Positions 34,951 through 44,257 of a stretch of DNA of 64,000 nucleotides are shown here, in pieces. Every line of letters begins with the position of its first letter. Within the stretch, counting starts at the first letter, position 1. The notes below the pieces were generated by a model. The model had not been told where the DNA came from. It worked only from the letters and a program-made list of their open reading frames with translations, and did not search any database. Both the position numbers and the translations under genes were made by a program. The stretch comes from Paludibacterium paludis (GTDB lineage: Bacteria; Pseudomonadota; Gammaproteobacteria; Burkholderiales; Chromobacteriaceae), in the NCBI RefSeq assembly GCF_018802605.1, contig NZ_CP069161.1, positions 2,418,001 to 2,482,000 of the forward strand, written 5' to 3'.

Positions 34951-35094
34951 CCACAGCACCGCCCCCTGCCGTTCGATGCGCTCCAGATAGCCTTGCGCGT
35001 TGTAGCGGTAGTCGAATCCGCAGGCCGCTTTCTTACCGCGCTGGTGGCTGATGCGCGGCACCCGCCCCAGGTCGTCGTAGTCGGTATGTATAGA
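34936..35094 (-). pseudogene. Rhs core fragment
   Basis: About 53 residues: SIHTDYDDLGRVPRISHQRG, then KKAACGFDYRYNAQGYLERIERQGAVLW. The YD-repeat spacing (YDDLGR, YRYNAQG) is that of Rhs-core proteins. No start is present and the reading frame breaks at about 34935. It marks the island edge and suggests that the toxin tips derive from an Rhs protein. Confidence 0.75.
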
Positions 35095-35267
35095 AGTTGG
35101 CTTCACACGAAGATGAAACAAAAATTTCATCCATTAGACATAAAACAGCCGTAGAAGGAGGAAGAGAGAAAAAGAGAAAGACATGGCCTCAAGGTTTGAG
35201 GCAAACAAACCCCGCCATGGGCATCCGGAGCGACGGTCACTCCGGATGCTTGGGAACACCCGACAAG

Positions 35268-36950
35268 TCAGGCCGGCGAAGGCCCGTCGCGCAGTTGACG
35301 CCGCAGGATCTTGCCGACATTGCTCTTTGGCAAATCTTCGCGGAACTCGATGTATTTGGGTTTCTTGTAGCCGGTGAACTGTTCCTTGCAGTAGCGCATC
35401 ACCTCCTCGACCGTCAACGAGGTATCACGCGGCACCACAAAAAGTTTCACCGCCTCGCCGGCGTGCTCGTCCGGCACGCCGACACACGCGCACTCCAGTA
35501 CGCCAGGATGTGCGGCGACGACCCCCTCGATTTCGTTGGGATACACATTGAAGCCCGAGACCAGGATCATGTCTTTTTTACGGTCGACAAGCGTCACAAA
35601 ACCGTTTTCATCCATGACACCTATATCCCCAGACCGGAAATACCCGTCCCGGGTCATGACTTTGGCGGTTTCCTCGGGCATGTTCCAATAGCCGCGCATG
35701 ACCTGAGGGCCGCGTATCCCCACCTCGCCGCTTGCGCCGACCGGCAGGGGCTGACCGGCATCATCGAGAATGGCGATCTCGGTGGATGGCAGGGGAAGAC
35801 CTATCGTGCCGCTGAACGCGGTCAGATCATGGGGATTGAGCGAAGCGACCGGCGAGGTCTCCGACAAACCGTAACCTTCCAGCACCGGACACCCCGTCAC
35901 ATGATGCCACCGCTCGCTCACGGCCTTTTGCATCGCCATGCCGCCACCCAGCGAGACGCGCAGGCTGCTGAAATCCAGCCGTGCGAACGCCGGGTGGTTC
36001 AACAGCGCATTGAACAGGGTGTTGACCGCCGGGAAGAAGTGAAAGCGATGTTTGCCCAGCACCTTGATCAAGCCCGGAATATCCCTGGGATTGGGCACCA
36101 GAATCGTCATCGCGCCCCAGTGAATGCCCATCAGCAGGCATCCCGTCAGGGCCATCACATGATACAGCGGCAGGGCGCAAACCGTGACCAGCTGCTCGTT
36201 TTCCCCGTCCTTCATCAGGGCGGGAGCGGCCCAGGCGTCATTTTGCAGCGCATTGGCGACAAGATTGCGGTGCGTCAGGATGGCGCCCTTGGAAACCCCC
36301 GTCGTCCCCCCCGTGTATTGCAGGAAGGCGATGTCTTCGGCGTCCGGCACAATCCTTTCGAACGGCATACTTTCCCCATCTTTCAGTGCCTTCTCGAACA
36401 GGACCGCGCCGGGCAGGGAAAACGGCGGAACCATGCGCTTCACCTGTCGCGCCGCGAACTTCAGCACCGCACCTTTGATGCGTCCGTGCATGTCGCCCAG
36501 TGTCGCGACCAACACATGCTTGACCTCTGTCTCATCCAGAACCTGCTGCAATGTGGCGGCAAAATTCTCCAGGACAATGATCGCTTCGGCCCCGGAGTCG
36601 GCCAGTTGATGGCGCAGTTCCCTGGGCGTGTACAGCGGATTGACATTGACGACCGTATAGCCCGCCCGAAGGATTCCGGCCACGGCGACAGGATACGGCA
36701 GGATGTTGGGCATCATCACCGCCACACGGGCGCCTCTGGCCAGCCCCCGTCCTTGCAACCAGGCGGCAAGGCTCCTGGAGTAATGATCAAGCTCTCCGTA
36801 GTTGAGGAAGGTATCCAGGCACACATAGGCCTGCCGCCCAAGATTGCGTTCGAACGACTCCTCCATGAGATGCACGAGCGAAGGGTAACGAGCGGGATCG
36901 ATCTCCGCCGGCACGCCGGTCGGATAGGATCGCAGCCAGATTTTCTCCAT
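35268..36950 (-). CDS. fadD: Long-chain fatty-acid-CoA ligase
   Basis: 560 residues from ATG 36950, with GGAG eight bases upstream; the in-frame ATG at 36977 lacks one. The AMP-binding motif YTGGTTGVSKGAILTHRNL, the VLEGYGLSETSP region and the adenylate motif DGYFRSGDIGVMDENGFVTLVDRKKDMI are intact, as is the C-terminal Lys segment PKSNVGKILRRQLRD. It activates fatty acids with ATP and CoA at the inner membrane. It is the first intact core gene after the island. The closest type is FadD, but medium-chain or other acids cannot be excluded. Confidence 0.9.
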   Translation of the reverse strand: MEKIWLRSYPTGVPAEIDPARYPSLVHLMEESFERNLGRQAYVCLDTFLNYGELDHYSRSLAAWLQGRGLARGARVAVMMPNILPYPVAVAGILRAGYTVVNVNPLYTPRELRHQLADSGAEAIIVLENFAATLQQVLDETEVKHVLVATLGDMHGRIKGAVLKFAARQVKRMVPPFSLPGAVLFEKALKDGESMPFERIVPDAEDIAFLQYTGGTTGVSKGAILTHRNLVANALQNDAWAAPALMKDGENEQLVTVCALPLYHVMALTGCLLMGIHWGAMTILVPNPRDIPGLIKVLGKHRFHFFPAVNTLFNALLNHPAFARLDFSSLRVSLGGGMAMQKAVSERWHHVTGCPVLEGYGLSETSPVASLNPHDLTAFSGTIGLPLPSTEIAILDDAGQPLPVGASGEVGIRGPQVMRGYWNMPEETAKVMTRDGYFRSGDIGVMDENGFVTLVDRKKDMILVSGFNVYPNEIEGVVAAHPGVLECACVGVPDEHAGEAVKLFVVPRDTSLTVEEVMRYCKEQFTGYKKPKYIEFREDLPKSNVGKILRRQLRDGPSPA

Positions 36951-37209
36951 CAGTTGTCTCCTCTGTCCTCTTTCCATACATACCCATAAAGCGCGAGATC
37001 CCTGTCGCCTGTGGGATCCATGTCGGGCAGATCTTTTATATTTATTGATAGCAATGAATTATCCTAATTGAATAAGAAAATGCGTCAACCCCACCTCGCT
37101 CCTCCGAGCGGAAATAGTCGGAAAATTCTCCCCGAGCGCATGCACGGGTTACACTGTCGGCTTGTGGCACAGGCATTCCCGCCCCGGCCCATCCGGCAAA
37201 GACTTGAAC

Positions 37210-38649
37210 ATGGAAACAGCATTCGAACGAGGCAATCTCCTTTTCGCCGAAGGCGACTACCAGGGCGCCGAAGAGGCGTTCGGCCAGTGTCTGGAAACCG
37301 ACCCGGAGGACTGGCAGGCCGCGGGCAACCGCGCCAATGCCCGCATGAAACTGCGGCGGCACGACCAGGCTCTCGACGATTATCTGTACGCGCTGAATCT
37401 CAATCCCGCCGCGCTGGGAGTCAAAGTCAATCTGGCGGCGCTGCTCAAGGAATTGGGAGAATTTCCGCTCGCCGAGGCCTTGCTGCGGGAGGTGCTGGAG
37501 AGCGAACCGGCGCATGTCGACGCCTGGAGCAATCTGGGAATGGTCACACACTACGCCTTGCGCTACCGGGAGGCGATCGACTGCCATCTCAAGGCGATCG
37601 AACTGGCGGGGCCGTCCGCCGCGCGCCTGAACAACCTGGCCAACGCCCTCACCTGCGACTTGCAGCTCGATGAAGCCATAATGGCTTACCGGGCGGCCTT
37701 GAGTCTGGCCCCGGAGGATGCCTGCGCCCGCTTCAACCTGTCGGTGGCATTGCTGATGAAAGGGCAATACAAGGAGGCTTGGCCTTATTACGAATCACGC
37801 TGGGAAGCCATCCTGACGCGCCGCTATCGGGACAAGCCCTGGAAAGGCGAACCGCTTCGAGACAAGACACTGCTCATCTGGTCGGAGCAGGGTCTCGGCG
37901 ATACCTTGCAAATGATCCGGTTTCTACCGCAACTGAGGCGTACCCATCCGGACGCGCAGATCATCCTCGCCTGCCCCGTTTCCTGCCACCGCCTGTTGCG
38001 TCAGCTGGACATCGAACTTGTCGACGTGGAAGCCCCCCCTCCGCCGCACGATGCGCAGCTCCCCTTGCTGTCCCTGCCGGGCATTCTCGGTATCGACTCG
38101 TGCGACGTAAACCCCGCCCCCTATCTTGACGCCGACCCGGCGCTGGTCGCGGACTGGCGCGAGCGACTGGGGGCGCCGCCGGCCGGCCGGAAACGCATCG
38201 GCATCGTCTGGGAAACCGGTGTATGGGGGGTGGGCATCGCCGATCACGGCCGCCAGAATAAATCCATACCGCTGGACACCTTCCTGCCACTGCTTGACAT
38301 GCCGGATACCGAATTCGTGTCCTTGCAACTGGGAGAGCTTCCCGCCGCGATGCACGGGCGGGTCGTGGCACCGGAAATCGGCGATTTCGCCGATACGGCG
38401 GCCATCATGGCGGGGCTGGATCTCGTCATCAGCGTCGACACGTCGGTCGTGCACCTGGCCGGCGCGCTGGGCATTCCGGTCTGGGTGCTGATGCGGGCGG
38501 AAAGCGCCCCCTTCTTCATGGCCCGGGGGGACCGTTCGGTGTGGTACGACAGCATGCGTGTCTGGCGTCAGCCCCGTCCCGGCGACTGGGCCCCGGTCAT
38601 CGGCGCGGTCCGCCAGGCTCTGCACTTCACTGCGGACAGCCCCGACTGA
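37210..38649 (+). CDS. TPR protein with C-terminal glycosyltransferase-9-like domain
   Basis: 479 residues from ATG 37210. The first 220 contain about six tetratricopeptide units (for example GNLLFAEGDYQGAEEAFGQC, AWSNLGMVTHYALRYREAID, DACARFNLSVALLMKGQYKE). The second half is heptosyltransferase-like: IWSEQGLGDTLQMIRFLPQL, IGIVWETG, LDLVISVDTSVVHLAGALGIPVWVLM. This combination is common in bacteria and resembles protein- or polysaccharide-modifying glycosyltransferases. Cytoplasmic, with no signal peptide. Donor and acceptor are unknown; flagellin or a surface glycan would be reasonable guesses only. Confidence 0.88.
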   Translation: METAFERGNLLFAEGDYQGAEEAFGQCLETDPEDWQAAGNRANARMKLRRHDQALDDYLYALNLNPAALGVKVNLAALLKELGEFPLAEALLREVLESEPAHVDAWSNLGMVTHYALRYREAIDCHLKAIELAGPSAARLNNLANALTCDLQLDEAIMAYRAALSLAPEDACARFNLSVALLMKGQYKEAWPYYESRWEAILTRRYRDKPWKGEPLRDKTLLIWSEQGLGDTLQMIRFLPQLRRTHPDAQIILACPVSCHRLLRQLDIELVDVEAPPPPHDAQLPLLSLPGILGIDSCDVNPAPYLDADPALVADWRERLGAPPAGRKRIGIVWETGVWGVGIADHGRQNKSIPLDTFLPLLDMPDTEFVSLQLGELPAAMHGRVVAPEIGDFADTAAIMAGLDLVISVDTSVVHLAGALGIPVWVLMRAESAPFFMARGDRSVWYDSMRVWRQPRPGDWAPVIGAVRQALHFTADSPD

Positions 38650-38659
38650 TGCCGGTCGG

Positions 38660-39580
38660 TTATACCAGGGTTTCCTCTGACACCGCCAGCGGGTTATCGC
38701 AGACCTCCTTCACGCACTGCCGGAACCACCTGTGCGCGGGATCGGCGTCAAACCGCGGGTGCCAGAACATGCAGATCGAGATCTCCGGCAGCCGCACCGG
38801 CAACGCGAAAGTGCGCATCCCGGCGCGCAGGGCGAAGGTATGCCGACAGGGCACTGTCGCGATCAGATCCGAGGCACGCGCCAGCGACAGCGCCGCGGCG
38901 AACCCGCCCACGATCGTGACAACCTCCCGCGTCATTCCGAGCGCCTTGAGCGCTTCGTCGACCGGCCCTCGCTCGAGACCTCGCCGCGACACCAGGACAT
39001 GCCGGCCACCAACGAATTGTTCGAGAGACATGCCTTCCTCGCACAGCGGATGATCCTCGCGCACGACGGCGACAAAGCGGTCCTTGAACAATGCCCGGAC
39101 CCGCAACTCCGGACTCGCGCCCACGCCGATCACGCCGGTATCCAGATCGACCTCGCCCTGACGCAAAGGCGCGCTGTCCTTGTCCGCCTTGAGCGCGAAA
39201 CGCAAACGCACCCCCGGGGCTTCCTCGCCGACTCGCGCGATCAACCGGGGGCCGAAGTTTTCAACGAAGCCATCACCGGTGCGCAGCGTGAAAGTGCGCG
39301 ACAGATTGCCAAGATCGACATCGCGCACCGGGCTTAGCACCGCCTCGGCATCACTCGCCAGCCGAACGACCCGCTCGCGCAGCGCCACGGCTCGCGGAGT
39401 GGGCACAAGTCCGCGACCGGCCCTGACCAGCAGGGGGTCCCCCGTCGTCTGGCGCAGTCGCGCCAATGTCCGGCTCATCGCCGAAGGACTCAACTTGAGC
39501 CGCCGGGCCGCGCGTGCGACGCTGCCTTCCTCGAGCAAGGCCGCGAGCGCGACGAGAAGGTTGAGATCGGGTGTCGTCAT
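38660..39580 (-). CDS. LysR-family transcriptional regulator
   Basis: 306 residues. The N-terminal winged helix reads DLNLLVALAALLEEGSVARA, then ARRLKLSPSAMSRTLARLRQ, with the typical LTPR/VPTPRA ending. The C-terminal two thirds form the periplasmic-binding-like effector domain. It is divergent from an MFS exporter gene with about 120 bp between the starts, the classical arrangement in which a LysR protein controls its neighbour. The gap contains the palindrome TGACGTCA at 39604-39611, a candidate operator. The inducer is unknown. Confidence 0.93.
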   Translation of the reverse strand: MTTPDLNLLVALAALLEEGSVARAARRLKLSPSAMSRTLARLRQTTGDPLLVRAGRGLVPTPRAVALRERVVRLASDAEAVLSPVRDVDLGNLSRTFTLRTGDGFVENFGPRLIARVGEEAPGVRLRFALKADKDSAPLRQGEVDLDTGVIGVGASPELRVRALFKDRFVAVVREDHPLCEEGMSLEQFVGGRHVLVSRRGLERGPVDEALKALGMTREVVTIVGGFAAALSLARASDLIATVPCRHTFALRAGMRTFALPVRLPEISICMFWHPRFDADPAHRWFRQCVKEVCDNPLAVSEETLV

Positions 39581-39700
39581 GCGCCAACCATAACACAGCC
39601 TGACATGACGTCACATGCACGAATATATTGCAACCCATGCGCCTTACGCCATAACCTCATGCCGACTAAGCTCCAGACATCACCGTTCAGGGAGCCAACC

Positions 39701-41107
39701 TTGAAATCCGCCAGATCCCCTCTTTTCCGAACACCCACAGACAATGCCCCTTCCTTCCGCCAGGCACTGGCCGGATTGTCGCTGAGCGTATTGCTGTCGT
39801 CGTTGGGCAACAGCATCGCCAATGTCGCGCTTCCCGAACTGACCCGCGTATTCGGCATTGCTTTCCAGCAGGCGCAATGGATCGTTCTGGCCTATCTGCT
39901 GTCCAGTACGGCGCTGCTCGTCGCGGCCGGGCGCCTGGGCGACCAGATTGGCCGGCGGCGCATGCTGTGCGCCGGTCTCGCGCTTTTCTGCGCGGCCTCC
40001 TCGCTCGGTTGCATTCCGTTTTTTCCGCTGGTGCTCGCCGCGCGGACCCTGCAAGGACTGGCCGCCGCATTCATACTGCCCCTCGCCATGGCCTTTGCCG
40101 CAGGCATCGCTCCGCGTGAACGCCTTGGCCGCGCGACAGGATGGATGGGATCGATGTCGGCGGTCGGCACCGCGCTCGGCCCATCCCTGGGAGGCATGCT
40201 GATCGCCACGTTCGGCTGGCGGGCCATGTTCCTCGTCAATGTGCCGATAGGCATCGCGGCGCTATGGCTCACGTATCGCAATCTGCCACCCGACACTCCC
40301 GCGCCCCCGGTCGTTCCGGCACGTTTCGACTCCGCCGGAACGCTGACGCTCACCGTTTCGCTGACAACCTGCGCACTGGCATTGACAACGGGACGCGGGG
40401 AATTCGGCGCGATCCAGGCCCTTCTGCTCTTTGCCTCGATCGCCGTCGCCGGCCTCTTTTTCCGCATCGAGCGACGGGCCGGAGCGCCCTTGATCCCGCC
40501 CATCCTGTTACGGGACCCGGCGCTTCGCGCCGGCCTCGCGACCACGTTCCTGGTGTCCGCCGTCATGATGGCGACGCTCGTGGTGGGACCATTCTATCTG
40601 TCCCGCGCGCTGAACCTCGGCACGGCTTCGATAGGCATGGTCATGTCGGTCGGGCCGGTGGTCGCGGCGCTGTGCGGTGCGCCGGCGGGCCATGCGGTGG
40701 ATCGCTTCGGCGCGCGCGGCATGACGATCGGCGGGCTCTCCGGGTTGCTCGGGGGCGTCATCGCCCTTGCTGCGCTGCCATCCGGACTCGGGATAGGCGG
40801 CTATATTGTCCCCGTGGTGATTGCCACGTCGGGATACGCGCTGTTCCAGGCGGCCAACACGGCCCGGATCATGGCGGACGCCCCGCCGGATGGCAGAGGC
40901 GCGATATCCGGCCTGATCAACCTGTCGAGAAACCTGGGGCTTGTCACGGGCGCGTCGGTGCTGGGGAGAGTGTTCGCGATAGCATCCGGACCGGCCGGCG
41001 TACTGGAGGCGCCACGGGCATCCGTGGCAACGGGCATGCACGTCACGTTTGCGGTGGCCTCCTTGCTGATGCTCATTGCCGTGCTGATAGCGGGAAAAAA
41101 CCGCTGA
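39701..41107 (+). CDS. MFS transporter, DHA2-like drug exporter
   Basis: 468 residues from TTG 39701, which has AGGGAG six bases upstream; the frame is open back to 39605 but those starts have no ribosome site. There are about 14 hydrophobic helices. The motif GRLGDQIGRRRML is motif A of the major facilitator superfamily, and GPSLGGMLIATFGWRAMFLVN is motif C of drug/proton antiporters. It should export a small molecule by proton exchange. It is divergent from a LysR regulator. The substrate is not inferable. Confidence 0.92.
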   Translation: MKSARSPLFRTPTDNAPSFRQALAGLSLSVLLSSLGNSIANVALPELTRVFGIAFQQAQWIVLAYLLSSTALLVAAGRLGDQIGRRRMLCAGLALFCAASSLGCIPFFPLVLAARTLQGLAAAFILPLAMAFAAGIAPRERLGRATGWMGSMSAVGTALGPSLGGMLIATFGWRAMFLVNVPIGIAALWLTYRNLPPDTPAPPVVPARFDSAGTLTLTVSLTTCALALTTGRGEFGAIQALLLFASIAVAGLFFRIERRAGAPLIPPILLRDPALRAGLATTFLVSAVMMATLVVGPFYLSRALNLGTASIGMVMSVGPVVAALCGAPAGHAVDRFGARGMTIGGLSGLLGGVIALAALPSGLGIGGYIVPVVIATSGYALFQAANTARIMADAPPDGRGAISGLINLSRNLGLVTGASVLGRVFAIASGPAGVLEAPRASVATGMHVTFAVASLLMLIAVLIAGKNR

Positions 41108-41171
41108 CTCCGCACACGCCCTGCGCCGCGTCGCCCCCGTCATTCGTCGCGCCCCAGGCGACGCAGGACGC

Positions 41172-41195
41172 AAAACGGTTGAACACCCGTTTTTT
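41172..41195 (+). terminator. Intrinsic terminator after the MFS gene
   Basis: AAAACGG-TTGAACAC-CCGTTTTTT, a short stem with a T run, between the transporter and the next gene. Confidence 0.7.
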
Positions 41196-41262
41196 GAAAG
41201 CGGCCATGCACCACACCGTATTAAGGTTGCGTCAACGAACGCCACTACAGGACACACAGATC

Positions 41263-41967
41263 ATGAGCCTTTCCTCCATCACACGCAGCACCATCACGCT
41301 GGCAGCGTCAGATGTTCAGAACCAGACAGATACTCTCGCCAATCTCATCGCCTCCCAGTTGAGGAGCGCCAGCAATCTCTCCGTGACCATCACCCGCCAA
41401 CAGAACGGCGACATCACCGTCACCCAGAAAACTCCCGGCCAGCTCGGCGCCAAGCTGAAGGCCGCGCTCAACAGTGCCAGGGGAGTGCCCGGTACCGTTT
41501 ACCATGGGGCAAAAACCGCCGGCTCCGCTGCATTCAACGGCATGAAAAAAGCGGGTGCGGGCATCGCTCATGCCGGTAAGGGAATCGCCCACGGCATGGA
41601 AACCGGAGCAAAAGTCGCCGGTCTGGGTGTCGCCACAGCGGGCCTTGGCATAGCCTACGGCGCGGTCGCGGGAGTCTCCGGCGTTGTAACGATTGGCGGC
41701 AAAGCCGTTGGCGCGGCGAAACGCACCTATCGCCAACTCTCCGAACTGGACATGCAGAAGGTAAAGAAACACTTCGCCAGCTATCCGGGCAAGATTCGCA
41801 AGGGCAAGGCCGCTGTGATGCGGACCGTCCGACGCGCCGATGAGAAATTCACCAAGGCTCTCTCGCAAGGACTGCACAACCTGGCCGACCGGATCACCAT
41901 GGAACGCAAGCCGGCTTTCCCGGCGGCGACCGCGAACATGGACCGACGCTACTCCTCCCCACTCTGA
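41263..41967 (+). CDS. Hypothetical protein with glycine-zipper hydrophobic core
   Basis: 234 residues from ATG 41263. The N-terminus is Ser/Thr/Ile-rich (MSLSSITRSTITLAASDVQNQ) without a Sec signal. Residues about 85-150 are dominated by Gly/Ala/His (KKAGAGIAHAGKGIAHGMETG, GLGVATAGLGIAYGAVAG), a glycine zipper able to enter membranes. The C-terminal third is strongly basic (KKHFASYPGKIRKGKAAVMRT). The layout resembles membrane-active or secreted effector proteins, but I recognise no family. It stands alone between terminators. A type III or type VI effector, or a scaffold protein, would each be a guess. Confidence 0.75.
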   Translation: MSLSSITRSTITLAASDVQNQTDTLANLIASQLRSASNLSVTITRQQNGDITVTQKTPGQLGAKLKAALNSARGVPGTVYHGAKTAGSAAFNGMKKAGAGIAHAGKGIAHGMETGAKVAGLGVATAGLGIAYGAVAGVSGVVTIGGKAVGAAKRTYRQLSELDMQKVKKHFASYPGKIRKGKAAVMRTVRRADEKFTKALSQGLHNLADRITMERKPAFPAATANMDRRYSSPL

Positions 41968-41986
41968 TCCTGCGAGTCTCGCCTTC

Positions 41987-42014
41987 ACGCCCCCGTCCTC
42001 CCGGACCGGGGCGT
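41987..42014 (+). terminator. Terminator after the glycine-zipper gene
   Basis: ACGCCCC ... GGGGCGT, with inner complementarity (GTCC/GGAC), then GATTTCG. The T run is short, so strength is uncertain. Confidence 0.5.
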
Positions 42015-42296
42015 GATTTCGTGCGGATCACGCCGGATATACCCGCCTTGGGACATCCGGTGCAACATCCCCGGCCGCTGACGGTCCAAACAACGAAGGG
42101 GAAATGAGGCGGGCGCCGACACACGAGAAAGCCGGCGGCACGACGTGCCGATAACCTCGAACCGCGCTACCCTATGTTGGCAGAAGAACGTTCATGGCAG
42201 TCCGAAAAACTTCGGCCATGCCAGGCAGCCCGGCTTGACGGAACGGACCCTCCCTTTCAAACCTCATTCGGCAAACTCATCGAAGGAGAAACAATC

Positions 42297-42566
42297 ATGC
42301 GTAATGTCCTGTTGCTGGTGCCGGTTTTGCTCGTATTGGCAGGTTGCGCCGATCATGTGTCGTTTACCGAGGCCGCGAGCCGGGAACCCGTCGGATTCCT
42401 GCATGGACTATGGCACGGAGCCATATTGCCATTCTCGTTCGTCATTTCTTTGTTTGATGGCGGCACCGCCATTTACGCGATTTACAACACGGGTGGATGG
42501 TACGATTTCGGCTATCTGCTGGGTGCATCCGGGATCGTGGGTGGCGGAGTGGCGGCCTCCCGCTAG
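42297..42566 (+). CDS. Small outer- or inner-membrane lipoprotein
   Basis: 89 residues from ATG 42297, with AAGGAG upstream. The signal peptide MRNVLLLVPVLLVLAGC ends in a clear lipobox (LAGC, Cys17). The mature part is short, with two hydrophobic stretches (HGAILPFSFVISLFDGG and GYLLGASGIVGGGVAA). Residue +2 is Ala, so no inner-membrane retention signal is seen. The family resembles small lipoproteins of unknown function that contain WHGxxxPxxFxxSLF. No operon partner is evident. Confidence 0.8.
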   Translation: MRNVLLLVPVLLVLAGCADHVSFTEAASREPVGFLHGLWHGAILPFSFVISLFDGGTAIYAIYNTGGWYDFGYLLGASGIVGGGVAASR

Positions 42567-42728
42567 CAGCCTGCATCAACGAGCAACCGATGCGGCCATT
42601 GCCGTGCAACGGGGCGGTTAGGGAAAGCCCCCCCTGATTGATCCTGCCCCGGTTTCTCGCGACAACGGGCGCACGGCCCGGGCATTCCGGTTCCGCGCGC
42701 CGCGCTCGCCCCGGACGGGAGCGTCGGT

Positions 42729-43583
42729 CTAATGAATCTCGATGTCTTTTACATAAACAACCGTTGGCGGCTCGCTATTGTCACCGCGCTTACGCAAAGG
42801 GCGATAAATCCCGGTTTTAAAGTAAGGGGTACGTTCGATCAATCCGCTGTAACAGGTGGGTGTCGCCTGCTCATGGAGGTGAACTCCGTTGCGCCACACG
42901 CTAACAGATCCGTCGGCAGTCGGCGACCAGCGGACGTGGAACTGCCATTCGGTCCACTGGCCAGGCTGGGCCTCCCCCAGATCCACCGTGCCGCGCTGAA
43001 TATTGTCCGGAGTTCCATAGGCCAGTTTCAGGGTCCAGCGATTGCCGCTTACCCATAAAGCCAGATTAGGGAAATCGCGATCGACCCGCGACTTTCCCAT
43101 TTGGGCATGCCACTGCATGACAATCTGACCGGACGGATTTGTCGGCACCTTTTCCACGAAAACACTCGCGCGGTACCAACGATCCTGAAAATCCTCTTCC
43201 GCCGGCAACGAAATTTCAGAGCGGAACTCCCCGGGGCGTCCGGTCAGCTCAAAGCGCATGGCTTTCTGGCCAGCCCCCCCTGGAGCATCGACGACACGAG
43301 CACGAGGATTCTGCCCCGCCGGGTGGTCATACTGATCGTCCAGGACAATTTTCCAGGCGCTCAGCTCCCCACGAAAATCCTCCTTGAAGGGATAGGAAAC
43401 AGGACGCGACGCCGACGACGGATGAACCACCCCATCGCTTTTGCGCCCCTCCCAATCCGCTGTATTCTTTACATCACCGGAGACGGCCGCCGCGGCCACG
43501 CCGCTGCAGACAAAAAGGCAGGACAGGAACACGTGGCGCAGATAGCCCGGAAAGCCATTCTTCCATTTCAACGCGCGGAACAA
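42729..43583 (-). CDS. Heparin lyase I-like (Polysacc_lyase fold) exported protein
   Basis: 284 residues. The signal peptide lies at HVFLSCLFVCSGVAAAAVSG. The mature part matches the PF14099-type jelly roll: YPFKEDFRGELSAWKIVLDD, RFELTGRPGEFRSEISL, IVMQWHAQMG and GQWTEWQFHVRWSPTADGSV. The WHAQ histidine region corresponds to the heparinase I active-site strand. Environmental bacteria carry such proteins for glucuronan or other polysaccharide cleavage. It stands alone. Substrate, and whether it is catalytic, are unproven. Confidence 0.8.
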   Translation of the reverse strand: MFRALKWKNGFPGYLRHVFLSCLFVCSGVAAAAVSGDVKNTADWEGRKSDGVVHPSSASRPVSYPFKEDFRGELSAWKIVLDDQYDHPAGQNPRARVVDAPGGAGQKAMRFELTGRPGEFRSEISLPAEEDFQDRWYRASVFVEKVPTNPSGQIVMQWHAQMGKSRVDRDFPNLALWVSGNRWTLKLAYGTPDNIQRGTVDLGEAQPGQWTEWQFHVRWSPTADGSVSVWRNGVHLHEQATPTCYSGLIERTPYFKTGIYRPLRKRGDNSEPPTVVYVKDIEIH

Positions 43584-44257
43584 AAAAACTCACCGATTTG
43601 TTTTTTAACCAAGAAAGTCATCATCTCGCTCGCACCATTTGATAGAGGGAAAGTGGTTATGCCACCGACAGGGAACCGATCGCGTCGTCCGGTTGAAGAA
43701 ACGATGGCCGAACCGATGATATGCAAATGGAGACACTGACTCCAGTGGCATTATGCACATGCCTGAACACCGTCATTATGGTAGTCCGTCGATGCTGGAG
43801 CGCGTCGTCCTGCTCATCATGCAGTGCAAACAACGTCACATTCATGAAGGTTCACGGCACGGCCGCACCCACTATGCGGCCATGATTTTGGCGCGATTCG
43901 GGTACGAAACTCACCGGTATGAGTCATGAGCCGTCATCGGGGCCCTTTACGATGGATTCAGCTCATTCGATCCCTCATTGCATCTCAAGCCACCTTCGCA
44001 CCCGCTCGCCGAGGTCATGAGATCCATGGCCACAGCGGCAGAAGGTTCGCCATGTCATGCTTGCCACCGTTGAACAGAGTCCCGGGCGGCAACGTCCCGC
44101 ATGCCGTTGCGTTTATGCATATCGGCTGTCAAGCGCAAATCATTCCAGTATAGTGAGGCATGGACTCGCGGACCGCCCGGCAACCCGGCGAAAGTGAAAG
44201 CGGTCGATACACGCCAAAAAACACTGAAATTGCATTACAAATCAACAGGTTGACAAA
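43584..44257. other. Long intergenic region before trpG
   Basis: About 670 bases. The only frame worth naming is the small one at 43759-43929. The rest has no protein-like frame; I see no tRNA or clear attenuator. The trpG promoter must lie near its 3' end, but no strong consensus is visible. Confidence 0.5.
43759..43929 (+). CDS. Possible small protein (56 aa, His/Arg-rich)
   Basis: MPEHRHYGSPSMLERVVLLI, then MQCKQRHIHEGSRHGRTHYA and AMILARFGYETHRYES. It has one amphipathic-to-hydrophobic helix and many histidines. There is no good ribosome site, and the region otherwise looks non-coding. It is reported only because the codon pattern is regular. Confidence 0.25.
   Translation: MPEHRHYGSPSMLERVVLLIMQCKQRHIHEGSRHGRTHYAAMILARFGYETHRYES

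Noticed and set aside
43926..44153. 75-codon frame before trpG
   Set aside because: No ribosome site and no protein-like pattern.
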